A model generated the notes under the pieces. It was not told where the DNA came from, searched no databases, and worked only from the letters and a program-made list of their open reading frames with translations. Positions 1 through 11,336 of a DNA stretch of 64,000 nucleotides are shown here, piece by piece. Both the position numbers and the translations under genes were made by a program. The stretch spans positions 51,781,050 through 51,845,049 of the forward strand of contig OY292277.1 of NCBI GenBank assembly GCA_958496175.1, in the 5' to 3' direction. The stretch comes from Sisyra terminalis. Lineage: Eukaryota; Arthropoda; Insecta; Neuroptera; Sisyridae. Within the stretch, counting starts at the first letter, position 1, and each line of letters begins with the position of its first letter.

Positions 1-264
1 TAATCCACAAAATTTATACTTAAGAGAAATTTTATGGTTCTTTTGTTGCGAGTCCTTAGAGATGCTTTCCTGGTGGAACCTTAAGCCACTCTAAATTTCT
101 GGATTCCACTTTGGCATCTTTTTGCAGAAAAGACATAGAAATACTTAAATTTGTTTCTAAGTACTTTCATAAGATTTTTTTTGCTTAAAAACGATTTGTT
201 TTTCAATTTATGATAGAGGAACTTCAGTGATCTAATATTTATTGGAGAATAACTACTTATTCAA
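1..264. other. AT-rich DNA, nothing recognised
   Basis: No open frame with supporting signals, repeat or RNA gene is apparent before the first dispersed repeat. Confidence 0.5.
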
Positions 265-535
265 TAGCAGTTATGAAACAATCAAATACTGTTTGATGAA
301 CACTGAAAAAGATTGCTGGGCAATCAAAATACGTATCTGGGCAATACTCTAAAATACGCTTGTTTGAGCTATTGTTCAAATTTATGTGTATATAGTATAT
401 TAAAGTCAAATTTAAGTAACATAGCTAACAAAAGTAAACAATAAACATAAATTTGAACAAAAGCACAAACAAATGTATTTTTGATTAATTGTCCAAATAC
501 GTATTTTGATTGCCATGCAATCTTATGATATATTC
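265..535. repeat. Degenerate hammerhead-type repeat, folded back on itself
   Basis: The left half (about 290-400) reads in the sense direction of the family described at 13335: an ACTGA box, a GATTGC/GCAATC hairpin, then AAAATACGTATCTGG. The right half (about 440-530) repeats the same stretch in reverse complement, ending with ATACGTATTTTGATTGCC. The two halves form a fold-back. The core is decayed: CTGAGGA has become CTGAAAA and the GAAA box has become AAAA, so this copy could not act as a ribozyme. Assignment rests on clear similarity to the better copies in this window. Confidence 0.7.
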
Positions 536-1617
536 ATAGTTTACTTTTGTAAATCATATTACATAAATAAGATCAAAATAAATTTTACAAATTGTATTAA
601 TACCCCATGAAAAAAGCTATTCATTATTCCCATTTCAAACGGTATTTCACGAATGACTTAGTCCAAAAAAAGTGGGTTTTGCTGTGGTATTTGGCAACAG
701 AATTTTTAATAGGGGTACCGGATGGATTTTTTATATTTAATTATAAAACAAGAACTATTGTCACCAGAAGAAGCTTAGAATTGATAGGATAGGAAGTTCC
801 GGTATTACCTTTACGAATTCTTCGCCAATTTTTCTGCTGTACCAAATTCTAACAATTAAAAACTCTAATTTAAACCATAAAGTGATATCTACGAAAATTA
901 TAAAAAATAAAGGAAATAATACTAATTATTGTTGGGATATCAAGGATCCAAACGTTTATCAGATTCCTCAAGTTTACAAGAATTTTTCTTGATATTTGAA
1001 ATAATGATTTTATATGCTTACTATGAAATAGTACGACTGAAATTGCTTATGGATAATTAATTGTGAATTTGGAATAACCAAAGAAAGTCTTGCATAACCC
1101 TAGTAGCTAGAATTGGGATAAAAAAAATTTAAAATTTAAAAATTTCAATTTTATTATTCATTTTTATCGTCTTAAAGTTCATTTTTTCTTTTGAAAGACT
1201 AATTTTTTGGCCAAAATTTTTGCTTTCTTATGAGTGGAGTAATTTGAACTTGTAACTTGTACATGAGAATTATCCATGTTAAATTCGACTAAATTTTTAT
1301 CATAACTTATTTGATTCCCATGAAATTTTATATTTTAAGCCCTTCTCTTTAATCAAAATGGAGATTGGTTCTGAATTTCCAAAAACGTGCTTTTTATTTC
1401 CTAACTACTATCATTTCTTTCAAATAAAACAGAATTTTGATTGGAAATCAAAAGTGATCGAGTTCAAAAGAGCTCAATTTCCCATGGGAGATCTTATATT
1501 AAGTCAGGATTAACCAAAAAAACAGTTTTTACAGTTTACCGACAATGCAAGAAATTCACAGATATATTTTTTCTAAATCGAAAATTCTACCCAAAAAGTG
1601 TCTTAAGATTTTTGGAT
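536..1617. other. Unique AT-rich DNA without a supported gene
   Basis: Short frames exist (for example 607-792 on the + strand) but they are lysine- and phenylalanine-rich, lack splice support and resemble no family. I see no repeat structure here. Confidence 0.5.
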
Positions 1618-2110
1618 AAGTTTTCTTGTTCAAAAGTTATTCAAATTTAGTGCCTTTCTTTTAAATCGATAAACTTATCGATTGCTTAAAATTTTTCATT
1701 AAAATTAAAATTATTCATTGCTTAAAATAAATAGCTTCATAGAAATTGTGCTCAAATTTCAAAGTAACTTTGACGAAAAAATTCATCATAAATTACAGAG
1801 CCAAAGAAAATTATTATTTTTCCACCTTTAACAAGATATTTGCAGGAGAAGTTCATTAATATTCTCCAGCTAATGTGGTCTGTAGATTTTCTTGTTCAAA
1901 ATTATTCAAATTTAAATAGCGTATGTCCATTAAATCGATAATTTTTGTCGCTTAAGATAAATAGTTTCATTGAAATTGTACTCAAATTTCGAAAAAATTT
2001 TGACAAAAAATATCAATAAAATTACGCAACCAAAGAAAATTATTAATTTCCCACCTTTTACTAGATATTTACAAGAGAAATTCATTAATATTTTCCAGTT
2101 ATTTTATGAT
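1618..2110. repeat. Two-copy direct tandem duplication, about 270-bp unit
   Basis: The block starting TTTTCTTGTTCAAAAG (1620) recurs from about 1887. Both copies then show, in the same order, a TTAAATCGATAA segment, an ATAAATAG(C/T)TTCAT segment, CTCAAATTTC, CCAAAGAAAATTATTA and AGTTCATTAATATT-like runs. The copies differ by scattered substitutions and small indels, so the duplication is not recent. No coding function is visible. Confidence 0.75.
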
Positions 2111-3996
2111 ATTTCAATAAAAAATATATCTTTAAAAATGTGGACAGAAATTTTGTATGATTTTATTTGACATTACCGAACTATAATTTTATTCTAAATG
2201 AAAATACCACGTAAAAGTGAAATAAATCTTCAAGTATTTATGTAACTTTATTTTAGATTAACGAATTTGTATTTTCTTCCTTTTGTAAAAAAAAAAATAA
2301 ATTTGCATTGTCCTGTCAAATAAATTACGCAAAGAATTAAATAAATTTGATCAAATAAGACTAAGCCTTTGCGCTGCTGTTAAGCTTATTGAATATTCGA
2401 CTCCCACCCATTGCAAAAAAAACAACAACTTGATAAAACATTCCGAAGATTTAAGTTTTAATTATATTTTAATGCACTATCTGATCAACATAATCAAGAT
2501 AAGTGTTAGCAAAACGCTTTTATTATTCTCGCCTACAACTTGTCTGCATCATTTTTGGAATGAAACACAAAGAAATGTACAACATTTTCTTTATCTTAAT
2601 GCCACTCTTTTTGATGGCTAATAAATTCAATGAAGATAACAAAATCTTTACAAATACATTTGATGATTAAAAAAAATGATTGATTTTTTGGCGGAGACTT
2701 GTCTCGTGACCATTCCATGTTCAATTGAAATATTTAACAATTTCTAGTTCATCTACTTCCAAATGGACTTTTGGGCGTTAGATATTTTATTGAGTGGGAA
2801 AAATAAATCGGGTTGAATGAAAATTGCAGATAACGTAGTCCCTTTCTCGGTGAAGTTTGTTTAAAGTATATGAAAGTCACGATTATTATTTTTATAAGAA
2901 GCAAGTCATTATTGTGTGGGATTAGATATGAGTATGTTGGGTTTGGAGTGATTTGTAAAAAAAAAATATATGTATTAGAAATATTTCTGAATAGTTTTTA
3001 CTAGTGTATGAATATTTTCTTTATTGATTGGATTATTGATTTGCCACGAAATTGTTTCGACATGTTTGTCTTTGATCTGATTTCTCAGTGTAATCACATT
3101 GGAATTTTCGTTAGAGGCGATTTAATAAAAAAAAATATTGATTTAAATGGCTGAGAAATATTATCATTAGGTACTAGAAACAGTACGTTTGTGTCAATAT
3201 AATGTGAAAAGAATAATTTGTCGACGAGAAAATATAATATTATAATTACTCATATGAAATTGCATTGGACAAATGCAGCAATTTGAAGAGACACTCCAGG
3301 TCACAAAAGGCTCGACGATATTAATAAAGCGAAAATATGTGTTAAATGTTTTTTTAAATAGTCAACTGTGGGAACTAAGTGACTAAGGATATTCATAAAA
3401 CGCGTAAAATCCTTGCGGCAATCGCATATTTACAAGTTTGCATGCAAACATATGGACATATTTGCAAAACATATTAGCAGAAATATGGATTTTTCATCAT
3501 ATAATTTTATGCAAATGTCTTTGTATTGAATGTCTTTTGTGTGATGTTTTGAACTTGTAAAACATTGACGTTGGGTTTCACAACAATCGGGGGACTGATT
3601 GAAAGTGGAGGAATGATATAATAAAATGTCTTAATGTAATATTAGATAATTGAGGCGATAATTGAATTTATATTGTGAATGCATACATGTGTAATTGTTC
3701 TGTTAATGTCAAGAACATGTAGTAATTGCTTCGCTACAAATGTCTTTTGAGTAGTCTTATTATTTCAATAATTAAAGCCTTTAATATTGAGTTATCACGT
3801 GGCAGATCTTATTCAATGCCAGGCATTGAATATTTATGATTTTCTCGTCAATGGAATGAGGGTTGGAAAGTTTTTGTTTCCAGATAAAAAATTGTATATA
3901 TTTGATATCAATTGATCCTGTCAATATCAATTGATATTGTTTTATTAGTACAATAAAATTTTTCTCAAAAATTATTGAGATATTTTATGTTATTAC
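2111..3996. other. Unique AT-rich DNA, no gene seen
   Basis: No recognisable protein, RNA or transposon end. The frame at 2430-2621 is open but has no start context, splice sites or homology that I recognise. Confidence 0.45.
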
Positions 3997-6592
3997 TAGC
4001 TGACCCAGCAAATTTCACACTGCCTAACAGGCAATGAACGTAGCGTTTTATGAATAAATGTTTTACCTACACTTAGTTTACATTTTTAATAATAAAATAA
4101 ATAAAATTAAGTTCAATACTTTATTAGAATAGTAAGTATATAAAAAGAAAACAAAAATTATATTAAAAAAAAATCAATTATTTCAATTGCAAGTCAGCCA
4201 ACACATTTCGTTGGTCTAAAGTGTTAAGCTGCTAAGTTCTTTTTAACAGTTTTTTCAGGAAAAGAAAAGAAAGTGAATATAAGCTACATAAGTTACACAA
4301 AGTAGGTTTCCGATTCATGTTATATATTGAGAAAATTCTATATTTAAAGAGATTTATCAGTTTGTCATTCGAAAGAAGTTTTATTACTTCCTATGGGAAC
4401 AAAAAAACAAAAATTTTTAAAAGTGGACTTAGCAGATTGAGACTTTAAGCCAACGATTTGCTTTATTGAAGCTATATATTTGGGTTCATGGGTTACCCTC
4501 GGATTGATTCTCTCTATTGAACCACCTTGCATTGACCACATTGACATACAAAGTTTGTCAAATCAGATTTCTTCAATATATAAAACAAAGTAGGGGTAGT
4601 TACACCAATTAGAGCTAAAAAAATGACTGGACTGATTTTGATGATATATGATTTGTTTGATTCGTCTTCGCTCCGAATAGTAGAATAACTATTAACATAT
4701 CTTAACAATTCACGGAATAAAAGGATAAAATGAGTTTAAATACCTTAGGCCTGGCATTTTACGGAATTGGCAGTTCATGTCACCCACACTTATATGTCAA
4801 TTTGATATTGTCAGTAATTTTTATTTGCAAAACGCATATAACCATTGAAACCATTGGAAGTTCGACGCAATGCCTGACTTTGTTTTGAAGGCGCAATGAT
4901 TTAACTGATTGGCCATTTCTCCCAAACATTGTCAATCATTCCAAGTTCAGATTCTACCCATAAAATAAACTCCTGCTTAAAATCATAAAATCTGTGACAC
5001 AATGTGAAAAAATTTCAGTTGGTGACATGAGTTGGGTTGAGAAATGATCCATCTACTGAAGAATTTTCCAAACAATTTTTGAATCTCGATAATGGCAGTG
5101 TCCTTGTCGACGAATCAACCGTATTGACTTAATTTCCTTCAAATTTTGTCTCATTGTAAAAAATTGTACCTACCTTCTAGCTTTTTTATAAAACAGCAGG
5201 ATAACGTTTTAATCAGTTTAAATGGAATAAAAATTCAAACCACTAACACGGCTATTACTGATATTTATTAATTTCTAGGATAAATCTTCTGCAGATGGAT
5301 CTTTCAGCAATGCAATTCTTATGTTTTCTTCAAGGTGAAGTTTCTTTATATGGTTCCATAAATTTGATAATTTAAGGCAAGCATTTATCTTTTAGACAGA
5401 AGTCGATCCTTAATGTCAAAAGTCGTCCACTTCTGCAATTCGAAATGCAGAACACCTAATGTGGAAAAATGTTTTCCAAACAATTTCTCGGTATTGGTAA
5501 TAGCAAAATTTCTGTTGACACATCATCTAGATACATTACTTTCCCAACCAATTTTTGACACTTTACTAAGTTAAAGACCGAACTCTTCGAGATGGTGTTC
5601 CCAAACTTTGCGCAAAATTACAAAATTTATATTTGATTCAGAAAACATGTTATATTGGCTCCAAAAAACGTTGATAAGGTACAACAAAATGAATATTCAG
5701 TTTCAAAATAAGATAACTGGCGAATTGATGCCTTGTAATTTGGTTGATTCTATTACTAATCAAGCTGATGTTGAGAATAGAATAGAATATAAATAGAATT
5801 TTCAAATTCACTGGAAGTCTTCGGATTACCACCTCATAATATGTAATTAAAAGTCGGATCAGTAATCATTAATGTGTTATGGAACATATAGACTAACCAA
5901 GTCTTTGCAATAGCACCCAGCTTGCGGTGCAAAAATTAAGGAACACTGTTTTTGAAGTAACAATATTGAAATGAAAATATGAAGGTGAAGACGTTGGGGT
6001 TCACACATCCCTATGATTCCAAGCGACAGGCCGTGCGACTTGAAAGCATTACAATTTTGTAGTGCTGATAAATAAAATGCAACAGCAGTCTTTCAATGTT
6101 TGAGGCATCAATTTTAAAAATTCATGTTCTCACATAGCCAAATATATATCGCCTGTTCACAAATAAACTATTTTTTTTATAAATTAAAATAAATCGTACA
6201 CAATTTTGCACGCACTGCGTTGTGATACATAATAAATGCAAAATTAATTGCCAAAATGACACGGACTTACAACACTCTCCCATGATATGAATTATATAAT
6301 TATTTTAATACAAATTAAATAAATAAAAATGTCAAATTTTACGTTGGTAAGCGTTTTTCAAAATAATTCACTGACATCGATGATTACAAATAATACATAG
6401 ACGTAAATAATAGTAGGCGTAAAAATTTGCAGAAGATGCCGAGGGACACCTTAATCTTCTAGAGGTATGAAATATACTTTACATCCAATTCTCATGCCTA
6501 CCAAATATACATAGAAAATTTTATGAAAATCGGTCCAGCCGTTTCGGAGGAGTTTGACTACAAACATTGGACACGAGATTTTTATATATAAA
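3997..6592 (+). mobile_element. Composite dispersed repeat with arthropod RTE/Helitron-like end motifs
   Basis: The left end ACTAGCTGACCCAGCAAATT and the right end (ATCGGTCCAGCCGTTTCGGA, then GACACGAGATTTTTATATATA) match conserved terminal phrases of a very common class of arthropod dispersed repeats. These have been described as RTE-like or Helitron-like in different insects. Inside, near 4618-4650, a diverged reverse complement of the CGGTCCAGCC phrase suggests that more than one element or an internal inversion is present. The interior has no intact ORF and no protein I can identify. The boundaries are taken from the end motifs, no target duplication is clear, and the class name is an inference. 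Confidence 0.5.
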
Positions 6593-7129
6593 ATTTTCTT
6601 CTTCATATCCACTTTACTTACGAATTTTTAAATAAAAAATCAAATGAATATTTGGGGAAAAAAATGGATCAAACTTTTGAATCAATGAATAACTTCAGAA
6701 GACAAATAAGGTTTTATAGATGCCGATTTAAAGAAACATTCCACGTAAAGCTAATCGTAATCGTTAATTCTTTTTATATGACGCAGCAAGTTGATTGTAT
6801 TTACAAATAAACCAAAACGTATCAAGAGGTCTTAAACAAAGCATAACGCACTAATTCGAATTTCGTCGGATATTTCAAACCCCCGAAAATCGTTTGGTGA
6901 CACCGCCGCCGTAGCCGTTGCGGCCAAGTGGACACTTTCATCCTACTTTATAATGTCACTCATGTTCTTATTTTGTCTAGACATAATGACTTATTTAAAA
7001 CCCTAAAGACTTCTCCACACTCTACGTTTTCTTTCACCACCATAAATAATTCATCATACCTCGAAAATTCAAAACTAAAAACTTTTTTAATTTGATATCG
7101 AGAAAAAAATTATTATTCTATCCTCTAAA
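6593..7129. other. Unique DNA upstream of a candidate small gene
   Basis: It contains a GC-richer island at about 6890-6950 (CACCGCCGCCGTAGCCGTTG) in an otherwise AT-rich region. A promoter or 5' UTR for the candidate gene at 7130 could lie here, but I see no definite core promoter motif. Confidence 0.3.
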
Positions 7130-7604
7130 ATGGTTTGCAAGGTTCAAATTTCCAAGCAAAAAAATCTTAAGTAAGTTTGTTTTTATATAACAAGTCGTCT
7201 GAACGAATTAGTCCTGCATTGAATTGGTGGTCGAGATTGAAAAACTCTTAACACAATTGCTTGTTTTAATGGTGTTAATTTTAAAGAGCGGATATTTATT
7301 ATTATTTTTATGTATAAGTATAATCACAAGAGGGGCGTTAATGATTAACAAGAGACTATTGAATTGCTTAAGTGGGGCAAACGCTGACAAAGGAAAGAAT
7401 TTATGAGAAAAAAATCCTTTCACAGTGTCTCACAAAAAAACCACAGTGTTAATTCGTTAAAAAATTATATCGTTAAGACTAAGAAGCCCATTGAGATGTA
7501 TGTTTTTTTTCAGAGAAATAAGCGAGTTTGGGAAGCGAATTGAAGAGAAAATGGTGCCTCTTGAAGAACCAGATGCTGCAAGTGGCATTTTATTTGGGTG
7601 TTAA
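7130..7604 (+). CDS. Candidate two-exon micropeptide gene (about 43 aa), unrecognised
   Basis: Exon 1 (7130-7170) starts at an ATG in a good insect context (TAAAATGG), with an in-frame TAA about 40 bases upstream. It encodes MVCKVQISKQKNL plus two bases and ends at a consensus GTAAGT donor (7171). Exon 2 (7514-7604) follows a strong acceptor (a run of ten T, then CAG). Its first base completes a lysine codon, and it continues open as EISEFGKRIEE..., through PLEEPDAASG, to end FGC and TAA at 7602-7604. The exon phases agree. Exon 2 uses GC-richer codons than its surroundings. The product would be small, soluble and charged, with no signal peptide or membrane segment. I recognise no family, and no AATAAA is obvious in the next 80 bases. 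Exon 2 could instead be the last exon of a larger gene. Splice signals and frame are seen directly; expression is inference. Confidence 0.4.
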
Positions 7605-7689
7605 AATGCAAAAAAAGAATGAGATCATGTTGTGGATCTTTATTTGTGCCAATCAACCAAATACAGTTTATATATTTGAAGAGAATTTA
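7605..7689. other. Short spacer before the tandem array
   Basis: No feature seen between the candidate stop codon and the first repeat unit. Confidence 0.4.
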
Positions 7690-7732
7690 AAAAGAATTTT
7701 TTAATCATTAACAGAAAAAAATATATCATTGA

Positions 7733-7830
7733 CGATGGAAAAAGGTGTATAGAAACTATTGCGAAAACTAGGAAAAGTTTTCCGATATAATCCAAAAGAA
7801 AATACAGTTTGCAATTGTTCAAATATCAGG
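7733..7830 (+). pseudogene. Broken copy of the recurring array reading frame
   Basis: This copy reads MEKGV, then an in-frame TAG where the sister copies have AAG (lysine), then KLLRKLGKVFRYNPKEN and CNCSNI. The single stop distinguishes it from the copies at 7975, 9000 and 10258. Confidence 0.45.
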
Positions 7831-7974
7831 ATATCTATGTTTTTCTTTACCAAAGTTCTCCAACTTTCCAAACCAAAATTTGCCTCAATTCCTGCCCTTA
7901 TTTGTAAAAAAAAAATTCTTGACTTAAAACTTTGATCAATTAATTCTGTCAAAAATTAATTTGCTGTAATTTTC

Positions 7975-8112
7975 GAAGAGCCTGGGACATTTTAGAAGAA
8001 AATATTTCATTGATGATGGAAAAAGATGTAAAGAAATTATTGCAAAAACTAGGAAAAGTTTTCCGATACAATCCAAAAGAAAACAAAACAAATTACAACT
8101 GTTCAAATATTA
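7975..8112 (+). other. Recurring array reading frame, copy 2
   Basis: The frame reads RAWDILEEN, ISLMMEKDVKKLLQKLGK, VFRYNPKEN, then YNCSNIR. Relative to copy 3, several changes are synonymous, and the only length change in the NPKEN/CNC interval is three bases, so the frame is kept. It is a basic, helix-prone peptide with a Cys-rich tail in sister copies. I do not recognise it, and it may simply be an open stretch in a recently duplicated repeat. Confidence 0.3.
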
Positions 8113-8939
8113 GGGTTCTTAGTTTTTCTTTAACATAAATTGCCCAACTTTTCAAACCAAAATTTGCCTTAATCCCTGACCTTATTTGTAAAAAAAATTC
8201 TTGACTTAAAACTTTGATCAATTTTATGAAATAAAACTTAATAAATTTGTTTATTAACGATAATGTTTACTTCTTTTCCATTCTAAAGCCAAATCTAAAT
8301 ATGAAATAATAAAAAATATCAATCTTTAGTCAAATTCCCGGATTTTCTTCACAACTGGATACCCTAAAATTTGGAAATTTTTTTGATTCTACAGTAATTT
8401 TTTTTTAATTTTTACGAAAATTACAAATGTATAGAACATTTTCGAAAAATCATGTGCCAAATTTTCTATTCTCCAACGTTAAATCTACCCTTTAATGAAA
8501 ATTTTTGTCCCAATAAAATATTTCTTAGTCGAAATTTTTCATTTGAACCATGCTTTAGTCCTTGTGGTCTATTTTTTTCTGAATGCAGCATAGTCGTAAA
8601 TTCAAAATGACCATAAAAATTTTAAATAAAATATCTTCTTAAAACAGCTTCACCTCAAAATTCACGTTCTAACCGACCAATAATATTAATTTTAACTTTT
8701 AAACTAATAGCAAACCATCCAATGTTAGAACTAAACTAACTATAGATCAATAGAAATAAATTTAATGAGTGAATTTCATATTCAATTATAGAAATATCTA
8801 AAAATTATTGAGTAGTGGCCCCTATTTATCAACTATATATCAGCACAGAAACTAAATCTACCATTCTACAAAATTTGAACTAAATCCGTGATCCCAAAAC
8901 TTTGCATTCTCTTTCTTAGTTTAAAATAGGCCTGGAACT

Positions 8940-9170
8940 TTGGTCCTTAACTTTAAGAAGATATTTCTGTCTAAAATTAACCTTTATTTGCTGTATTTTC
9001 GAAGAGCCTGGGATATTTTAGAAGAAAATATTTCATTGACGATGGAAAAAGATGTAAAGAAACTTTTGCGAAAACTAGGAAAAGTTTTCCGATATAATCC
9101 AAAAGAAAATACAGATTGCAACTGTTCAAATATCAGGATATCTAGGTTTTTCTTTACCAAAGTTCCCTAA
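8940..9170 (+). other. Recurring array reading frame, copy 3 (longest)
   Basis: This is the most extended version. It is open from the 5' flank through FRRAWDILEENISLTMEKD, VKKLLRKLGKVFRYNPKEN and DCNCSNIR, to a stop after FTKVP. The core (RRAWDILEE to CSNIR) aligns residue by residue with copies 2 and 4. No convincing polypyrimidine acceptor precedes it, so an exon assignment is weak. The alternatives are an exon duplicated in tandem or a neutral repeat with a fortuitously open frame. Confidence 0.3.
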
Positions 9171-9732
9171 CTTTCCAAACCAAAATTTGCCTTAATCCCT
9201 GACCTTATTTGTAAAAAATATTCTTGACTTAAAACGTTGATCAATTTTGTGAAATAAAACCTAATAAATTTGTTTATTAACGATATTGTTTAATTCTTTT
9301 CCATTCTAAAGCCAAATCTAAATATGAAGTAATAAAAAATATCAATCTTTAATCGAATTCCCAGATTTTCTTCACAACTGGATACCCTGAAAATTGGAAA
9401 TTTTTTTGATTCTACTGTAACATTTTTTCTAATTTTTATGAAAATTACAACTGAATAGAAGATTGTCAAAAAATGATGACCAAATTTTCTTTTTTCTATC
9501 ATTAAATTTACCCTCAAACGAAAATTGTTATCCTAATAAAATATTTCTTAGTCGAAATTTTTCATTTGAACCATGCTTTAGTCCTTGTGGTCTATTTTTT
9601 TTCAGGGTGCAGAATAGACGTGCTTTCAAAGGAACCCAAAAAATTTGTAATAAAATATCTTTTTAAAACAGCTTCACCTCAAAATTCACATTCTAACTGA
9701 CCAATAATAATAATTTTAACATTTAAACTAAT

Positions 9733-9994
9733 AAATAAGAAGACAATTCAGGTTGTTTAAGATCGGTTTTTTTTTAATTTAATATTTTTTAATAATCAAA
9801 TTAGCTACGTTTCGTTACGTATCGTAACTTCACAAAAAATATATTTTATATTTATTGAATTTAAATTTAAACTTTTTTGTGATTCAAGAAGCCAGATGAA
9901 GTTACGATACGTAACGAAACGTAGCTAATTTGACTATTAAAAAATATTAAATAAAAAAAAACGATCTTAAACAAACTGAATTGTCTTCTTATTT
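9733..9994. mobile_element. 262-bp fold-back element inserted in the tandem array
   Basis: The left end AATAAGAAGACAATTCAG is matched by its reverse complement at 9976-9993. The arms continue through TTGTTTAAGATCG and an inner TTAGCTACGTTTCGTTACG, whose complement CGTAACGAAACGTAGCTAA lies near 9914-9932. The whole element forms one long hairpin with a short AT-rich loop. A related element, itself split by another repeat, is at 17247-18747. Confidence 0.85.
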
Positions 9995-10183
9995 AATAAA
10001 AGTTTAAATCTGAATTTTATCATCTATTTAAACTAATGGCAAACCATTCAATGTTAGAACTAAATTATCTATAGAACAATAAAACTAAATTTAATAAGTG
10101 AATGATATCTTCAATTGCACTATCAACAAATTATTGAGTAGTGCATATGAACTAAATCCCTGATTCCAAGACCTTGCACTCTC

Positions 10184-10417
10184 TTGGTTCAAAATAGGCC
10201 TGAATCTTTGGTCCTTAACTTTACTCAGATATTTCTGTCTAAAATTTGCTGTAATTTTCGAAGAGCCTGGCATATTTTAGAAAAAAATATTTCATTGGCG
10301 ATGGAAAAAAGTGTAAAGAAACTATTGCGAAAACTAGGAAAAGTTTTCCGATACAATCCAAAAGAAAACAATACAGTTTGCAACTGTTCAAATATCAGGG
10401 TTCAAATATCTTTCTAA
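10184..10417 (+). other. Recurring array reading frame, copy 4
   Basis: The frame reads NFRRAWHILEKNISLAMEK, SVKKLLRKLGKVFRYNPKEN, then NTVCNCSNIR. It keeps the same reading frame as copies 2 and 3 despite nucleotide changes and a three-base indel. The same reservations apply: there is no recognised family and no clear splice sites. Confidence 0.3.
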
Positions 10418-10744
10418 GTTTAAAATAGGCCTGGCACTTTGGCCCTTAGTTTAAATCAGATATTTCTGTCTAAAATTTACTTTTATTTGCTGTAATTTTC
10501 GAAGAACCTAAGATATTTTTTTGTCTGTTCGATGCACCATTTGATAAGTTGAATAAAGTGTTTGAAAATTTCGATAGTTGGGAATGTTTTCTTCAGTGAT
10601 TTTCTAGAGTGCAGACCCCAAGTCTCAAGTAGAAGTAAAGAATTTAAAGAAGTTAAAATGATTTAATTATCGTGAAACAGGTTGATTTTCGAGTGAGTTT
10701 TTTTCTTCTCCTCAATGGATTTAAGAAATGTTTGATTTAAATCT

Positions 10745-11336
10745 TTAATTTCTATGGAATAAATATTTATTCAGTTTAGTAGCGGCACGGCTGTAATGTC
10801 TTTGGTCGGGCATGTGGGATAAACAAATACGAATGACTTTTATCACATTAAACTGGTTTTGCTTTGAGGTGTTTGATAAACATTGTCGGACTAAAGTCGT
10901 TACTTCATTTCTCTCTTTAGTATTACATGTGACATACGTCATAATGTAACAACTACTTAGCTCTGAATGCAATGCAGTTACGGCAGACGTGATCTGAAAT
11001 CAGGTTTGCCATCTCTGAAACATGATCGATTTATTATTGTAATATTGACTTGAAAACATCAAGATTGCTGCCATTCCAATGGGATAGTTGCATTTACTGG
11101 TACGTAGACCAGATATGAAGAGGTGGTCGTGTTGGAAATTAATAAAGCAAAAATAAAAATTACCCGATGTGATAGATTGTGAAGATATTTTTCTCGATCG
11201 ACTGGTTTTGTCTGTCTTTTTGTTTTGCGCGAGGTAAAATTCACAGTTGTCGTTCAATGCGTTTTTGTTATATGAAAAAAATTGATCAGATTGGATTAAG
11301 TGGAACCCGGAATTGCAACGAAAGTCAACTTAATAT
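10745..11336 (-). pseudogene. Nearly 200-codon frame interrupted by a single TGA, unrecognised
   Basis: Reading right to left from a TAA near 11338, the frame is open to a TGA at 11000-11002, then continues in the same frame to a TAA at 10745. The first part contains CEFYLAQNKKTDKTSRS and SKCNYPIGMAAILMFSS. The second part contains TCNTKERNEVTTLVRQC and HMPDQRHYSRAATKLNK. A TTTCAG directly after the TGA could be a splice acceptor that would remove it. The first in-frame ATG is far downstream (MAAIL), so a normal single-exon gene is unlikely. The frame could be a decayed gene, a spliced terminal exon, stop-codon readthrough, or a long frame in GC-richer conserved DNA. I recognise no domain. 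Confidence 0.3.

Larger units (their letters stand above)
7690..10525 (+). repeat. Tandem array of ~1 kb units, four main copies plus a fragment
   Basis: A block with AGCCTGGGA, a GATGGAAAAA..., GGAAAAGTTTTCCGATA and CAAAAGAAAA series recurs at about 7730 (truncated), 7974, 9000 and 10258. A tail fragment lies at about 10415-10520. Downstream of the block, copies share CCAAATCTAAATATGAA, ACTGGATACCCT, ACCATGCTTTAGTCCTTGTG and TTCACCTCAAAATTCAC. The spacing is about 1.03 kb between copies 2 and 3. It is about 1.26 kb between copies 3 and 4, where a 262-bp fold-back has inserted (9733-9994). Pieces of the same unit occur outside the array at 12236-12355 (inverted) and about 14050-14165. Confidence 0.85.

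Noticed and set aside
7690..10525. CRISPR-like or satellite interpretation of the repeats
   Set aside because: The units are ~1 kb with internal structure, and no short direct repeats with unique spacers exist anywhere in the window.
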